From a bacterium (lineage in GTDB: Bacteria; JAJVIF01; JAGGVT01), in contig JAGGVT010000104.1 in NCBI GenBank assembly GCA_021157815.1, forward strand, positions 1 to 25,300: a stretch of DNA of 25,300 nt. Direction: 5' to 3'. The notes under the pieces were generated by a model. It ran no database searches. It saw only the letters and a list, made by a program, of their open reading frames with translations, and was not told the origin of the DNA. Position 1 is the stretch's first letter. The number at the start of each line of letters is the position of its first letter. Positions 8,314-16,041 of this stretch are shown here, one piece after another. The translations under genes were made by a program, and so were the position numbers.

Positions 8314-9135
8314 CTAACCGTCACCATAAATCTCCTGATATCCCTTGTAATACGCGATAACCAAAACCGGTGAAAATACCAGGGCAAATGCGATACCGAT
8401 AAGCCATCCCAGTACAGGAATCATGCCAAGAATAGCTGGCACAATGCAAATTGCAATCAGGATTAATGCAAACATGAACAATCCGCTTATCTGCTTGGAA
8501 ATCAATGCAAACGCCGCGTTAATGCCATCGCCGAATTTCACTTTTTTATCCACGATAAGGAAGCTGGACATGCCGAATGCAATGATGACCATTATGCCCG
8601 GAATTACAAGAAAGATACTTGCAATTGAAGCGATTATTCCGCCCACGATTGCCAGGAGAAGCATATCGACAAAATATTCCCATCCGCAGCTGAACATCTT
8701 CCCGATGTCGAGTTTCTCCTTGTTGCGCAGATAGCCAATCATTACTATCAGGTAACCCGCATAAATGCCAGGCGTTGCAAATGAGCCTATGATGGTTAAG
8801 CCCAGTACGAAACATGCAGCTCCAAAAACGAGGGAAATAATAATGAGCTGAGCCACATCAGCCTGGAAAATCTCCCAGGCTTCCTTGAGCCATTTGACCC
8901 CATCGATTGGAACATCCCGTGGCATGAAATCACCACCGGAGGGTGGCTGCTCAGTTCTCAACGGCATTTCTTCCTTCGGAATTTCCTCTGTCGAAATGGT
9001 ATCCGCGACAGGTTCCTCTTTCGGCATGGGTTCCGGCTCAGGCGTTGTCTGCTCGGCAACTCCCAGCTTCTCCCCACAGTGTTCACAGAATTTGGCATCA
9101 TCGGGATTTTCATTTCCACAATATGGACAGAACAT
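8314..9135 (-). CDS. Zinc-ribbon multi-pass membrane protein
   Basis: Encodes 273 residues. GGGAGA lies 6 bases before the ATG. Residues 1-25 are a zinc ribbon with two CxxC knuckles (C3, C6, C17, C20; MFCPYCGNENPDDAKFCEHC). A linker of about 50 residues rich in P and E follows. From about residue 80 there is an amphipathic stretch (GVKWLKEAWEIFQAD) and then four to five hydrophobic segments, including LIIISLVFGAACFVLGLTII and a later pair rich in I, A and G. This layout resembles DUF4013-like membrane proteins with an N-terminal cytosolic zinc ribbon. The function is unknown. It stands alone between two intrinsic terminators and so is likely monocistronic. Confidence 0.88.
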   Translation of the reverse strand: MFCPYCGNENPDDAKFCEHCGEKLGVAEQTTPEPEPMPKEEPVADTISTEEIPKEEMPLRTEQPPSGGDFMPRDVPIDGVKWLKEAWEIFQADVAQLIIISLVFGAACFVLGLTIIGSFATPGIYAGYLIVMIGYLRNKEKLDIGKMFSCGWEYFVDMLLLAIVGGIIASIASIFLVIPGIMVIIAFGMSSFLIVDKKVKFGDGINAAFALISKQISGLFMFALILIAICIVPAILGMIPVLGWLIGIAFALVFSPVLVIAYYKGYQEIYGDG

Positions 9136-9244
9136 GATAATCTCCCTGTAAAACAGATTTTACAAATCACAAATTTGCCAAAGCATAATGGTAATTTTAT
9201 TGCTTCGACCGGCATATTTTATCCCATATATTAAAATAACACAA

Positions 9245-9270
9245 GAAAAAAACCGGGCTTGTTGCCCGGA
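9245..9270 (-). terminator. Intrinsic terminator after tsf
   Basis: On the minus strand CCGGGC-AACAA-GCCCGG is followed by TTTTTTT, 36 bases past the tsf stop. The stem is nearly the same as that of the next downstream terminator at 8254-8279. Confidence 0.88.
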
Positions 9271-9305
9271 TTTTATTTATTGCTGAATTTGGCGCCGGTT
9301 AAAAA

Positions 9306-9908
9306 TCAGTCGCCGATTTGGAATCGCGCGAACTTGCTTATGACAATATTTTCACCAAGTTTCGCGATTGTGTCGTTCAGAACATCCTGAATGCTTTTCG
9401 AGTCGTCCTTGATATACGCCTGTTCGAGAAGGCATATCTCGGAGTAGAATTTTTTCATTCGACCCTCGACGATTTTCTCAAGGATATTTTCCGGCTTGTC
9501 GCCCTCCTGTTTCAGCCTGTCAATCTGGACATCCTTTTCCCTGTTGAGAAAATCCTCAGGGATATCCTCCTTTTTAATATAAAGCGGATTGGCAGCCGCT
9601 ATCTGCATCGCGATTTCCTTTGTCAGTTCCTTGAACTCATCGGTTTTCGCAACAAAATCTGTCTCGCAGTTGATTTCAACAAGCACGCCGACTTTCCCGC
9701 CGAGGTGAATGTAGGATGTAATCAGTCCCATTGATGCTGTCCGCGCGGATTTCTTCGCGGCGACAGCAAGGCCTTTCTTGCGAAGGATATCGGTTGCATT
9801 ATTAACATCACCCTCAGTTTCAACAAGGGTTTTTTTGCAATCAAGCATGCCGGCTCCGGTTATTCGTCTGAGTTCCTTGATTTCATCCGGTTTTGGTGCG
9901 TACGCCAT
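9306..9908 (-). CDS. tsf: Translation elongation factor Ts, short form
   Basis: EF-Ts regenerates EF-Tu-GTP by displacing GDP in the cytoplasm. I chose the ATG at 9908, giving 200 residues, because GGAGGC (9916-9921) precedes it at 7 bases; an upstream ATG at 9929 lacks such a site. The N-terminal UBA-like domain is clear (IKELRRITGAGMLDCKKTL, then GDVNNATDILRKKG). The signature NCETDFVAKTDEFKEL falls near residues 81-96. At 200 residues it is shorter than the E. coli protein (about 280) and resembles the compact form found in several phyla, with a reduced core. The gene follows rpsB at about 70 bases, the usual order, and ends in an intrinsic terminator. Confidence 0.97.
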   Translation of the reverse strand: MAYAPKPDEIKELRRITGAGMLDCKKTLVETEGDVNNATDILRKKGLAVAAKKSARTASMGLITSYIHLGGKVGVLVEINCETDFVAKTDEFKELTKEIAMQIAAANPLYIKKEDIPEDFLNREKDVQIDRLKQEGDKPENILEKIVEGRMKKFYSEICLLEQAYIKDDSKSIQDVLNDTIAKLGENIVISKFARFQIGD

Positions 9909-9979
9909 TTTATTAGCCTCCAAAGACACAAGGTCTTTTTATCAGTTGTAGAAAAAATTATTGTTAAAATAGTATTATA

Positions 9980-10969
9980 TTATTCCGGTTTGTCCTGTGA
10001 TGCATCCGGCTTTTTAGTGGATTCATCAGCCATGCCCTCGGTTTTTAACTGGATACTATCCGGGATGCTGATTTCCTCTAATGGTTTCTCATCAGGTTTT
10101 GGAGCATCCTCTTTGCTGGTTTCCGGCTCAACAGTTTCCACCGCGGTTTTCGTATCAGCAGGCGCATCCTCGGTTTTCTTTTTATCATCCTCGGCTTTCT
10201 TTTTATCATCGCCAGTTGGCGCTGGATCCGGTTCAGGTGGACGTTCCTTTTTGGGAAGGTCATCCGGGCTAAGCAGAACAGCGTCCTCACCCTCGCGTCC
10301 TTCGATTATCGCGTTTGACATTGCCTGGCAGAACAGTCGTATCGCGCGGATAGCGTCATCATTGCCGGGTATTGGATAATCCGCTTCATCAGGATCGCAG
10401 TTTGTGTCGATTATCGCGACAATGGGAATCCCAAGCTTCTTGCCTTCCAGGACCGCGTTGCGTTCCTTTTTCAGGTCAACGATAAACAGCGCGTCCGGGA
10501 GTCTGGTCATATCCTTGATGCCAAGCAGGAATCGATTTAATTTTTCCAGCTTCTGCTCAAGCTTGAGAATTTCCTTCTTGGTCAGGTTGCCAAAATCGTT
10601 TTTCACAAATCTCTGATCAAGTTCATTTCGAAATTTGATTCGCTTCTGAATCGTTCTGAAATTGGTCATGGTTCCGCCAAGCCAGCGGTGATTGACATAC
10701 ATCATTCCGCATCGAAGCGCTTCCTCCCTGACAGCCTCCTGCGCCTGCTTTTTCGTGCCGACAAACAGGATATTTCCGCCTTCCTGGCTCAGTTTCTGTA
10801 CAAACGAGTACGCTTCCTTGAGCATTTTCAGCGTGAGCTGCAAATCCATGACATAAATGCCATTGCGCTGCGTGTAGATGTAGGGTTTCATCTTCGGATT
10901 CCAGCGCTTTGTCTGGTGGCCAAAATGGATTCCGGCCTCCAGTAGTTGCTTCATGGTAATTTCATACAT
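9980..10969 (-). CDS. rpsB: 30S ribosomal protein S2 with long acidic/lysine-rich C-terminal extension
   Basis: S2 binds the body of the 30S subunit late in assembly. The start [19 protein letters not shown] is typical; GGAGGT (10981-10986) lies 11 bases before the ATG. Conserved segments include [46 protein letters not shown] and [16 protein letters not shown], then [20 protein letters not shown]. The conserved protein ends near residue 232; the remaining ~97 residues are low-complexity D/E/K/P/T sequence, including a duplicated [14 protein letters not shown] unit. A family member is usually 230-260 residues, so 329 is long. It heads the rpsB-tsf operon and is preceded by a structured leader. 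Confidence 0.97.
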   Translation of the reverse strand: MYEITMKQLLEAGIHFGHQTKRWNPKMKPYIYTQRNGIYVMDLQLTLKMLKEAYSFVQKLSQEGGNILFVGTKKQAQEAVREEALRCGMMYVNHRWLGGTMTNFRTIQKRIKFRNELDQRFVKNDFGNLTKKEILKLEQKLEKLNRFLLGIKDMTRLPDALFIVDLKKERNAVLEGKKLGIPIVAIIDTNCDPDEADYPIPGNDDAIRAIRLFCQAMSNAIIEGREGEDAVLLSPDDLPKKERPPEPDPAPTGDDKKKAEDDKKKTEDAPADTKTAVETVEPETSKEDAPKPDEKPLEEISIPDSIQLKTEGMADESTKKPDASQDKPE

Positions 10970-10980
10970 GCGTAGGCTAT

Positions 10981-11038
10981 ACCTCCGGCCTTTTTTCGCG
11001 CCTTGGGAACGTGTGGACAGGCCGTCGATGTTCCCAGG
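10981..11038 (-). promoter_or_regulatory. Candidate S2 leader structure over the rpsB ribosome-binding site
   Basis: In the rpsB transcript CCTGGGAAC (11030-11038) pairs with GTTCCCAAGG (11001-11010) with one bulge, leaving a 19-base loop. CGGCC in the loop (11020-11024) is complementary to GGCCG (10986-10990), which abuts the GGAGGT site, so a pseudoknot could mask the start. Ribosomal-protein leaders, including those of S2, are known to act as autogenous operators. The fold here is read by eye. Confidence 0.45.
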
Positions 11039-11049
11039 CAGGGATTAGT

Positions 11050-11077
11050 AAAAAAACTGGAGCACAATACGCTCCAA
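11050..11077 (-). terminator. Terminator-like hairpin upstream of rpsB (possible attenuator)
   Basis: On the minus strand TGGAGC-GTATTGT-GCTCCA is followed by GTTTTTTT, about 80 bases before the rpsB start. No minus-strand gene lies immediately upstream (the DUF3800 gene diverges), so it either attenuates rpsB or stops stray transcription from beyond 12.0 kb. Confidence 0.6.
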
Positions 11078-11201
11078 GAACATCATAAATATATATCATA
11101 TTTTCGGCATGAAATCAAATTACTCGATTATTCGGTAGTGGGTTAATTTGAACTTTCTCCTGTCAATTTAAAAATCCAGATATTCATGTTAGAATTTAGA
11201 C

Positions 11202-11948
11202 ATGAAAATACTAAGAATATATATTGATGAGGCGGGTTCACCACATACTGAAAAACCACTAGATGAAGAGAAGTTTTTTGTGCTATCCGGTGTTTTAATT
11301 AATGCGAAAAATTATTTGAAAATGAGAGATTCTCTAAATGCTCTCAAAATGAAATACTTTGGGAATACAAAAGTTGTGTTTCATTGGTATGATATTATCC
11401 ACAAAAGAGGGATATTCGAAAGGCTCAAGAAATCTTCAATTAGACGCAGTTTTCATAATGATTTAAAAGAAATATATCTTCAACTCCCTTTCTGCACTGT
11501 AAATGCTGTAATCAATCAATCTAAATTATGGGATAGATATGATAATCCATATCATCCTTATCACTTAGGGTTAAGAATACTCATGGAACGCGCATATTTT
11601 GAAGCTCAAGATAAGAGATATTCCAGGGTGGATTTAATTGCGGAAGGTTGCCATAAAACAGCGGATACTTTGCTAAGAATTGAACATCGCAGATTACTTG
11701 AAATGGGTTCATTACATAGAACAAGTGGTGACTTTCAATCTCTTGGGTTTGGTTTGACAATTATCAAAAAGAACAAGAATGTAAATGGGTTACAAATCGC
11801 TGACCAAACCGCTAGTATAATAAGACGAACATGGTTCAGAGGAGATAAAGGGGAAACAATGCCCGCCCAATATAACTTTGTAAATAAGAAATTCAGAACA
11901 AGTCGAAGTGGAATATATAAAGGGCATGGGCTTATTGAGTTTCCATAA
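11202..11948 (+). CDS. DUF3800 domain protein
   Basis: Encodes 248 residues and is the only clear plus-strand gene. The N-terminal YIDEAG is the DUF3800 signature. Further features are a conserved central HW...D...RGIFE region and a C-terminal QIADQTAS segment, where families of this type carry acidic or polar residues of a predicted RNase-H-like fold. The activity of DUF3800 proteins is not established; they are often found in variable or mobile regions. Base composition is visibly more AT-rich than the neighbours and codon use differs (many AAA, ATA, TTA). No Shine-Dalgarno precedes the ATG; TAGAAT lies six bases before it, suggesting a leaderless transcript. The gene sits alone between minus-strand housekeeping genes, consistent with horizontal acquisition. 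Confidence 0.85.
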   Translation: MKILRIYIDEAGSPHTEKPLDEEKFFVLSGVLINAKNYLKMRDSLNALKMKYFGNTKVVFHWYDIIHKRGIFERLKKSSIRRSFHNDLKEIYLQLPFCTVNAVINQSKLWDRYDNPYHPYHLGLRILMERAYFEAQDKRYSRVDLIAEGCHKTADTLLRIEHRRLLEMGSLHRTSGDFQSLGFGLTIIKKNKNVNGLQIADQTASIIRRTWFRGDKGETMPAQYNFVNKKFRTSRSGIYKGHGLIEFP

Positions 11949-11996
11949 AAGAAAGAGCCCCTGTAGGGCTCATCCCAGCCACTTTGTCGTAGCTTC
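11947..11996 (-). ncRNA. Candidate ~50-nt small RNA, antisense to the DUF3800 3' end
   Basis: It begins about seven bases after a strong promoter (12003-12031). The predicted transcript folds into two stems: AGCUAC-GACAAA-GUGGCU, then GAGCCC-UACAG-GGGCUC followed by UUUCUUUU, an intrinsic terminator. No ORF of note fits. The last bases overlap the stop codon of the convergent DUF3800 gene. It could be an independent small RNA, an antisense regulator, or a displaced leader/attenuator. Confidence 0.45.
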
Positions 11997-12002
11997 ATTA
12001 AT

Positions 12003-12031
12003 AATATACTGTTTTACTCAGACTTTGTCAA
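12003..12031 (-). promoter_or_regulatory. Consensus vegetative promoter for the candidate small RNA
   Basis: On the minus strand TTGACA (12026-12031), a 17-base spacer and TATATT (12003-12008). It is too far from and wrongly oriented for any nearby protein start; the only thing immediately downstream is the two-stem sequence ending at 11947. Confidence 0.7.
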
Positions 12032-12068
12032 CCTTTTGGACCGGGTTTTAATGAATTATTACTAAACG

Positions 12069-12085
12069 CTTGCCTTTTCGGCAAG
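12069..12085. terminator. Short hairpin after the YggU-family gene
   Basis: CTTGCC and GGCAAG enclose a five-base loop 50 bases past the stop at 12135. On the minus strand it is followed by CGTTTAGT, a poor U tract, so it is a weak terminator candidate at best. Confidence 0.35.
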
Positions 12086-12134
12086 TTATCTGCTGTGCTC
12101 TCTTAATACAACATAATAGATGATGTCTTTTTTT

Positions 12135-12449
12135 TCACATTTCGGACAACAGCGCAATCAGTGAATCGCGCAGATCATCCGCACTAACACCGTGGAACAG
12201 AACCGTTTTCTGTCTGGATGTTTCCCCTTTCACTATCTCGATATCCTTTTTCGGGATTTTTAATTTTGCCGATAGAAGCTTGATTATCGCACTGTTCGCC
12301 TTGCCTTTATCGGGAGCGGCTGTGATTTGAACTTTCAGTTTGCCGTCATGAACGCCGCTGATGGAATTTTTAGCAGCGCCGGGATGAGCTTTCAAAACGA
12401 GAAGCGAGCCTTTTTCGATTTTCTTTATTTCCAGATGGATGTCATTCAT
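12135..12449 (-). CDS. yggU: YggU / UPF0235 (DUF167) family protein
   Basis: Encodes 104 residues. The family pattern is clear: LKAHPGAAKNSISGVHDGKL, KVQITAAPDKGKANSAIIKLL, then KIPKKDIEIVKGETSRQKTV. The length is typical (about 95-105). DUF167 proteins are small cytoplasmic proteins of unresolved function. The gene follows the DUF58 gene by about 70 bases on the same strand and may be read from the same transcript; part of the gap is a GTGGTGCGG-type repeat fragment. No good Shine-Dalgarno sequence precedes the chosen ATG at 12449, so the first few residues are uncertain. Confidence 0.9.
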   Translation of the reverse strand: MNDIHLEIKKIEKGSLLVLKAHPGAAKNSISGVHDGKLKVQITAAPDKGKANSAIIKLLSAKLKIPKKDIEIVKGETSRQKTVLFHGVSADDLRDSLIALLSEM

Positions 12450-12488
12450 AACGTAATATTCTTTGCTGGTTAGCTGCTATCCTGCTTG

Positions 12489-12512
12489 TGGTGCGGACAT
12501 CCTGTCTGCATC
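12489..12512. repeat. Half copy of the GTGGTGCGGG inverted repeat
   Basis: GTGGTGCGGACATCCTGTCT continues to GCATC and then a TTACA loop segment, as in the left arm and loop at 8011-8055, with three substitutions. The right arm is missing; the copy ends next to the stop of the DUF58 gene. Confidence 0.65.
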
Positions 12513-12519
12513 AATACAG

Positions 12520-13908
12520 TTACACATTAAAAAACGCAAGGCTAAGGTCATTGCCCCTGTTAATCGTATAGAGCTCCGCACCGGTCGAGAGAACCTGATT
12601 ATCGAAATCCTCCATGTCGCTTCCCCACATTTTATGCCATTTTTCAAGAGTTTTGGATGAAAACTCCTGTGTGAGAAATGATTTGAAATTGACATGGACA
12701 ACAAGAACATTACCGCCATAACGATTAAGCGACTCGATGCTGTCGATGATATCCTGATCTTTTCGCGCGGTGATTAGAATCCAGCTTAAGCCCGGATATC
12801 TGTCAGCGAGGGTATCAACGCGTCCCTGCAGTTCAAGAGTGCCGTCGTTACGGCTGGCAGCGAGCATCCTGAGTTCCCTGTCGAACATACATTCGCCCTT
12901 TAAACTCTCAGAGACTGAAATATCATCCGCTGCAAGAGCGAGAACATGGGGGATTTTCCCATCATCGAACTGTTCCAGAAGTCCGGCGGTACATTCAATC
13001 ATGTATTCAAGCGATGTTTCCCTGCCTTTTCCAGCATTAAATCCCTTTCTGAGATCAAGAACGATTCCCCAGTTGGATTCCACCTGCTGGACAAACTGCT
13101 TGACCATCAGTTGGTTATGGCGCGCGGTTGATTTCCAGTGGACGAATTTCAGCGGGTCGCCCTCCTTATATTCCCGGATGCCAAGGAATTCCGGGCTTGC
13201 CCCCTCCCTGTCGCGCGGTATGTTTTCATCGCGCAGAATCCTGCTGGTGCCGCCCATCGGGAAATATTTCAAACTTGCCCACGTGGGAAGAATAAGAACC
13301 TCAGTGAATCCCTTTACTTTGATTGTGAATCTGAATAGCCCAAGCGGGTCGCCAGCTTCCACCTCACCGGGCCCAAGGCGATATTTGCCCCTGACAGGAA
13401 AAATCAGTGGTATGCTTCGATTAAACCAGCTTCCTCTAATAAGCGGTGGAAAGGTGATTGGAAATTCCGCGACCAGTCCCGTTTTATGAAATGCCTCCTC
13501 AAACAGGTCAACTTCCTCGATAAGTGTGATTCCAAAATATTTGAAGAAACGCCCCATCAGGGAAATTGATTCCCTCAAAGTAAGAGTTGATGACGCTGTA
13601 AGATCAAGCCCTGAAATATAGCCTCGTGTCGCGTTGTCGGTAAACCTGACTCCGAATGCGGAGAAAAACGAACGGCTTGTCAGTTGGTATGTTGCGAATA
13701 ACTGTTCACCTGCAACGCCCTCATCCGGGAGTTCACGTCGAATCTCAATCGATTTGGCTGCAATCATCGCCCAGATAAGAGAAAAGAGCGGAATCGACAG
13801 GAAAATAAGTCCGGTGAATAATGTAAGCGCAATCCATGAACGCATAAACGCCGCTATTGCGATTGAGCCGAAGAAAATAACAATCATTCCCTCACGGGAA
13901 ACTTTCAC
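12520..13908 (-). CDS. DUF58 domain membrane-anchored protein (MoxR partner)
   Basis: Encodes 462 residues from a GTG start at 13908. The MoxR stop and this start overlap as GTGA, implying translational coupling. Residues about 8-50 form two membrane segments. A beta-rich region follows, with KYRLGPGEVEAGDPLGLF near 175-192. The DUF58 signature REYKEGDPLKFVHWKSTAR lies at about 245-263 and opens a VWA-like domain (WGIVLDLRKG at about 280-289). The MIDAS motif of true VWA domains (DxSxS) is not visible, since LDLRKG replaces it. DUF58 proteins normally pair with MoxR ATPases in assembly or activation of membrane or extracytoplasmic complexes; the client here is unknown. Confidence 0.93.
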   Translation of the reverse strand: MKVSREGMIVIFFGSIAIAAFMRSWIALTLFTGLIFLSIPLFSLIWAMIAAKSIEIRRELPDEGVAGEQLFATYQLTSRSFFSAFGVRFTDNATRGYISGLDLTASSTLTLRESISLMGRFFKYFGITLIEEVDLFEEAFHKTGLVAEFPITFPPLIRGSWFNRSIPLIFPVRGKYRLGPGEVEAGDPLGLFRFTIKVKGFTEVLILPTWASLKYFPMGGTSRILRDENIPRDREGASPEFLGIREYKEGDPLKFVHWKSTARHNQLMVKQFVQQVESNWGIVLDLRKGFNAGKGRETSLEYMIECTAGLLEQFDDGKIPHVLALAADDISVSESLKGECMFDRELRMLAASRNDGTLELQGRVDTLADRYPGLSWILITARKDQDIIDSIESLNRYGGNVLVVHVNFKSFLTQEFSSKTLEKWHKMWGSDMEDFDNQVLSTGAELYTINRGNDLSLAFFNV

Positions 13909-14927
13909 CGGGATTCACCTTTGTCGATGGGGTCGATACTCATCAGGATCGAGGAAATAATGTCATCCTGCCCGCCTTTCTGCGCCGCCGCCTGGGGTTT
14001 TAGCAGCATTCGATGAGCCAGTATAATAGGTGCAAGCTCTTTTACATCAATTGGAATCACATAATCCCTGTTCCTGACCAAAGCGAGCGCTTTTGCAGCT
14101 CTTACCAGATTCAAACTGCCTCGCGGTGACGCGCCTACAATTATCGATGGGTCACGCCTGGTTCTGTTGATTATCCTGACAATGTAATCCTTGATGCTGT
14201 CATCGACATGAACTCGTTTCGCGATATTTCGCATTTTGAGAATCGTCTCAATATCAAGCACGGGAACAACATCTTCAATCGGATGCCTGATTTGCTGGGC
14301 GTTCATCATCTTGATTTCGATTTGAGAATCGAGATAACCAAGCGATAATCGCATCATGAAGCGATCCTTCTGCGCTTCGGGAAGAGCGTACGTTCCATGA
14401 AATTCAATCGGGTTCTGTGTCGCGATGACCATGAAAACATCAGGAAGGACGAAAGTTTCAGTTTCAATTGTAACCTGATGTTCCTCCATGCACTCCAGAA
14501 GAGCGGACTGCGTTCGCGGTGTGGCTCGGTTTATTTCATCCGCCAGAACGACATTGGCGAATATCGGGCCCTTTCGGAGCTGGAATTCGCCTGATTTCTG
14601 GTTGTAGATAAAAGTTCCGGTGATATCGCTTGGCAGAAGGTCGGGCGTGCACTGGACTCGCTGGAATGAACCCTCCACCAGCTTCGCCAGCGTTTTAGCG
14701 AGAATTGTCTTGCCAGTGCCGGGAACATCCTCGATAAGAACATGGCCGTCAGCAAGAAGCGCCGTTATGATATATTCAACAACTTTGCGTTTGCCGATGA
14801 ATACCTTCTCGATTGCGTCAGCTAAAACGCAAATCGTGTTGGTAATGCTCTCAAAATCACTTTCAGGTATTCTGCCGTCTGTTGAGTTTGTCTCGTGTAT
14901 TATTTCTTTTTCAGTTTTATGTGACAA
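13905..14927 (-). CDS. MoxR-family AAA+ ATPase
   Basis: Encodes 340 residues. The start is TTG at 14927 with AGAGG 7 bases upstream; no in-frame ATG lies near the N-terminus. Walker A is EDVPGTGKT (66-74), Walker B is VVLADE (126-131) followed by INRATPRTQSALLECMEE, and sensor 1 is ATQNP (169-173). The order and spacing match MoxR chaperone-like ATPases in the cytoplasm, which use ATP to remodel or insert cofactors into partner proteins, usually with DUF58/VWA proteins. The first ~25 residues are a variable polar extension. It is translationally coupled to the DUF58 gene and preceded at 105 bases by a membrane-anchored unknown protein that may be part of the same system. Confidence 0.95.
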   Translation of the reverse strand: MSHKTEKEIIHETNSTDGRIPESDFESITNTICVLADAIEKVFIGKRKVVEYIITALLADGHVLIEDVPGTGKTILAKTLAKLVEGSFQRVQCTPDLLPSDITGTFIYNQKSGEFQLRKGPIFANVVLADEINRATPRTQSALLECMEEHQVTIETETFVLPDVFMVIATQNPIEFHGTYALPEAQKDRFMMRLSLGYLDSQIEIKMMNAQQIRHPIEDVVPVLDIETILKMRNIAKRVHVDDSIKDYIVRIINRTRRDPSIIVGASPRGSLNLVRAAKALALVRNRDYVIPIDVKELAPIILAHRMLLKPQAAAQKGGQDDIISSILMSIDPIDKGESR

Positions 14928-15032
14928 AACAACCTCTGCCTCAGCTTACAAATAAGTGAAATACACCATGGCGTTTAACACACTTATTGTATCATATCGA
15001 AGGCTTTCAGTAATGCCGCGGGGAAAAGCCAT

Positions 15033-15728
15033 TTACTCGTTTCCCAATTCATTGTCAGTTTGAATCAGGTCGAATTTGGCTTCTATGTCCTTATCCGGGA
15101 AAAAATCCTCAACATCGAAACGCCAGACCTGTCTTGTTTTACCTGTGTCCGGTGCGGGTATTTCGGTGAGTTTGAAATCGTAATTCGATTCAACAAGCTC
15201 ATAGCCGCCAGGAAGGTAAATCTCGAAACGTCCCTTTTTAAGAGGTTTCTCCCATGCGCGAATTGTTGTAACTATGTAACCTATCTCGTTGCCATTAAGT
15301 TTGTGGCTGTACCGGCACGCCATTATTTTAGATCGCATTTTGGGAAATTTGAATCGATAGGCAAAACTGCTGCCCATCGGCATAATTGTGTGTGGGTATG
15401 TATTCCTGCCGCGCGTGATTTCCCAGTCCCCCCCCGAATTTTTATTCGCGTCTGTAACCAGCACTGATTCAGGAATAAGAATCCCAATATCGGTGTAAAC
15501 GGGAAATTCAATCATTCTTGTAATGTTAAACGGATTGCTGTTCTCGAAGATAAAATATCCCTGAATCTCAAGATTGAAACCGTCATCTGTTTTAACAACA
15601 TTCATGATGACCTTCTCGGCGACGAAATCCACAGGTGCGGTAATTCGGGGATTGATGTAGAAGCAAACAAACAGGACAAACCCGAGAACGAGTGCAACGA
15701 GAATAGCTATTACAGCCTTGTAACTCAT
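15033..15728 (-). CDS. Membrane-anchored extracytoplasmic protein of unknown function
   Basis: Encodes 231 residues. One N-terminal membrane segment (AVIAILVALVLGFVLFVCFY, about 5-24) is followed by a beta-rich, probably extracytoplasmic domain: IQGYFIFENSNPFNITRMIE, then PVYTDIGI, WRFDVEDFFPDKDIEAKFDL. I do not recognise the family. The pattern of short hydrophobic strands and aromatic residues would suit an immunoglobulin-like or late-embryogenesis-like fold, but that is a guess. It lies 105 bases before MoxR on the same strand, and membrane-anchored partners are common in MoxR loci. The region 15729-16041 upstream holds only a repeat element. Confidence 0.8.
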   Translation of the reverse strand: MSYKAVIAILVALVLGFVLFVCFYINPRITAPVDFVAEKVIMNVVKTDDGFNLEIQGYFIFENSNPFNITRMIEFPVYTDIGILIPESVLVTDANKNSGGDWEITRGRNTYPHTIMPMGSSFAYRFKFPKMRSKIMACRYSHKLNGNEIGYIVTTIRAWEKPLKKGRFEIYLPGGYELVESNYDFKLTEIPAPDTGKTRQVWRFDVEDFFPDKDIEAKFDLIQTDNELGNE

Positions 15729-15781
15729 ATTAGTTGAAGATTAATTCCCCTCTGTGACCTCTGAAAAAGGCTCTTTCTATT

Positions 15782-16005
15782 GTAGCCCGGCTTCTCATTA
15801 GGCTTTCTCAAAATCTGTGCTGTCTCAGAATCTTCTTTTCCTGTCATCCTGAGCGAAGCGAAGGATCTCTCCTCGACAGCGTGGATTAATTTCATCTGGT
15901 TTGATCATCAACACAGCAACTTATAGATTCTTCGCTACGCTCAGAATGACAAACCTTTTCGCTTATAATTAAGTTTTGAGACACTTTCCTCATTAACCGG
16001 GCTGC
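15782..16005. repeat. Layered inverted-repeat element (~220 bp)
   Basis: Three nested inverted pairs can be read. The outer is TAGCCCGG...(C)CGGGCTG with CTCATTA/CCTCATTAA. The middle is TGTCTCAGAATCTT against AAGTTTTGAGACAC. The inner is TGTCATCCTGAGCGAAGCGA against its near-complement at 15926-15952. A related copy of the whole is at 21027-21231. It has no ORF. It fills most of the gap between the membrane-anchored protein and the zinc-ribbon/TPR gene. Confidence 0.8.
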
Positions 16006-16041
16006 CTTTTGCTTCCTTTTTTCAGCGGTCTACCTTTTGAA

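Noticed and set aside
11202-11996. Type I toxin-antitoxin pair (DUF3800 plus antisense RNA)
   Set aside because: The protein is 248 residues and soluble, unlike small membrane toxins, and the RNA overlaps only the stop codon.
15841-15952. Small RNA from the GAGCGAAGCGAAGGATCT hairpin
   Set aside because: This palindrome is a repeat type seen widely in bacterial genomes, and no promoter or terminator accompanies it here.
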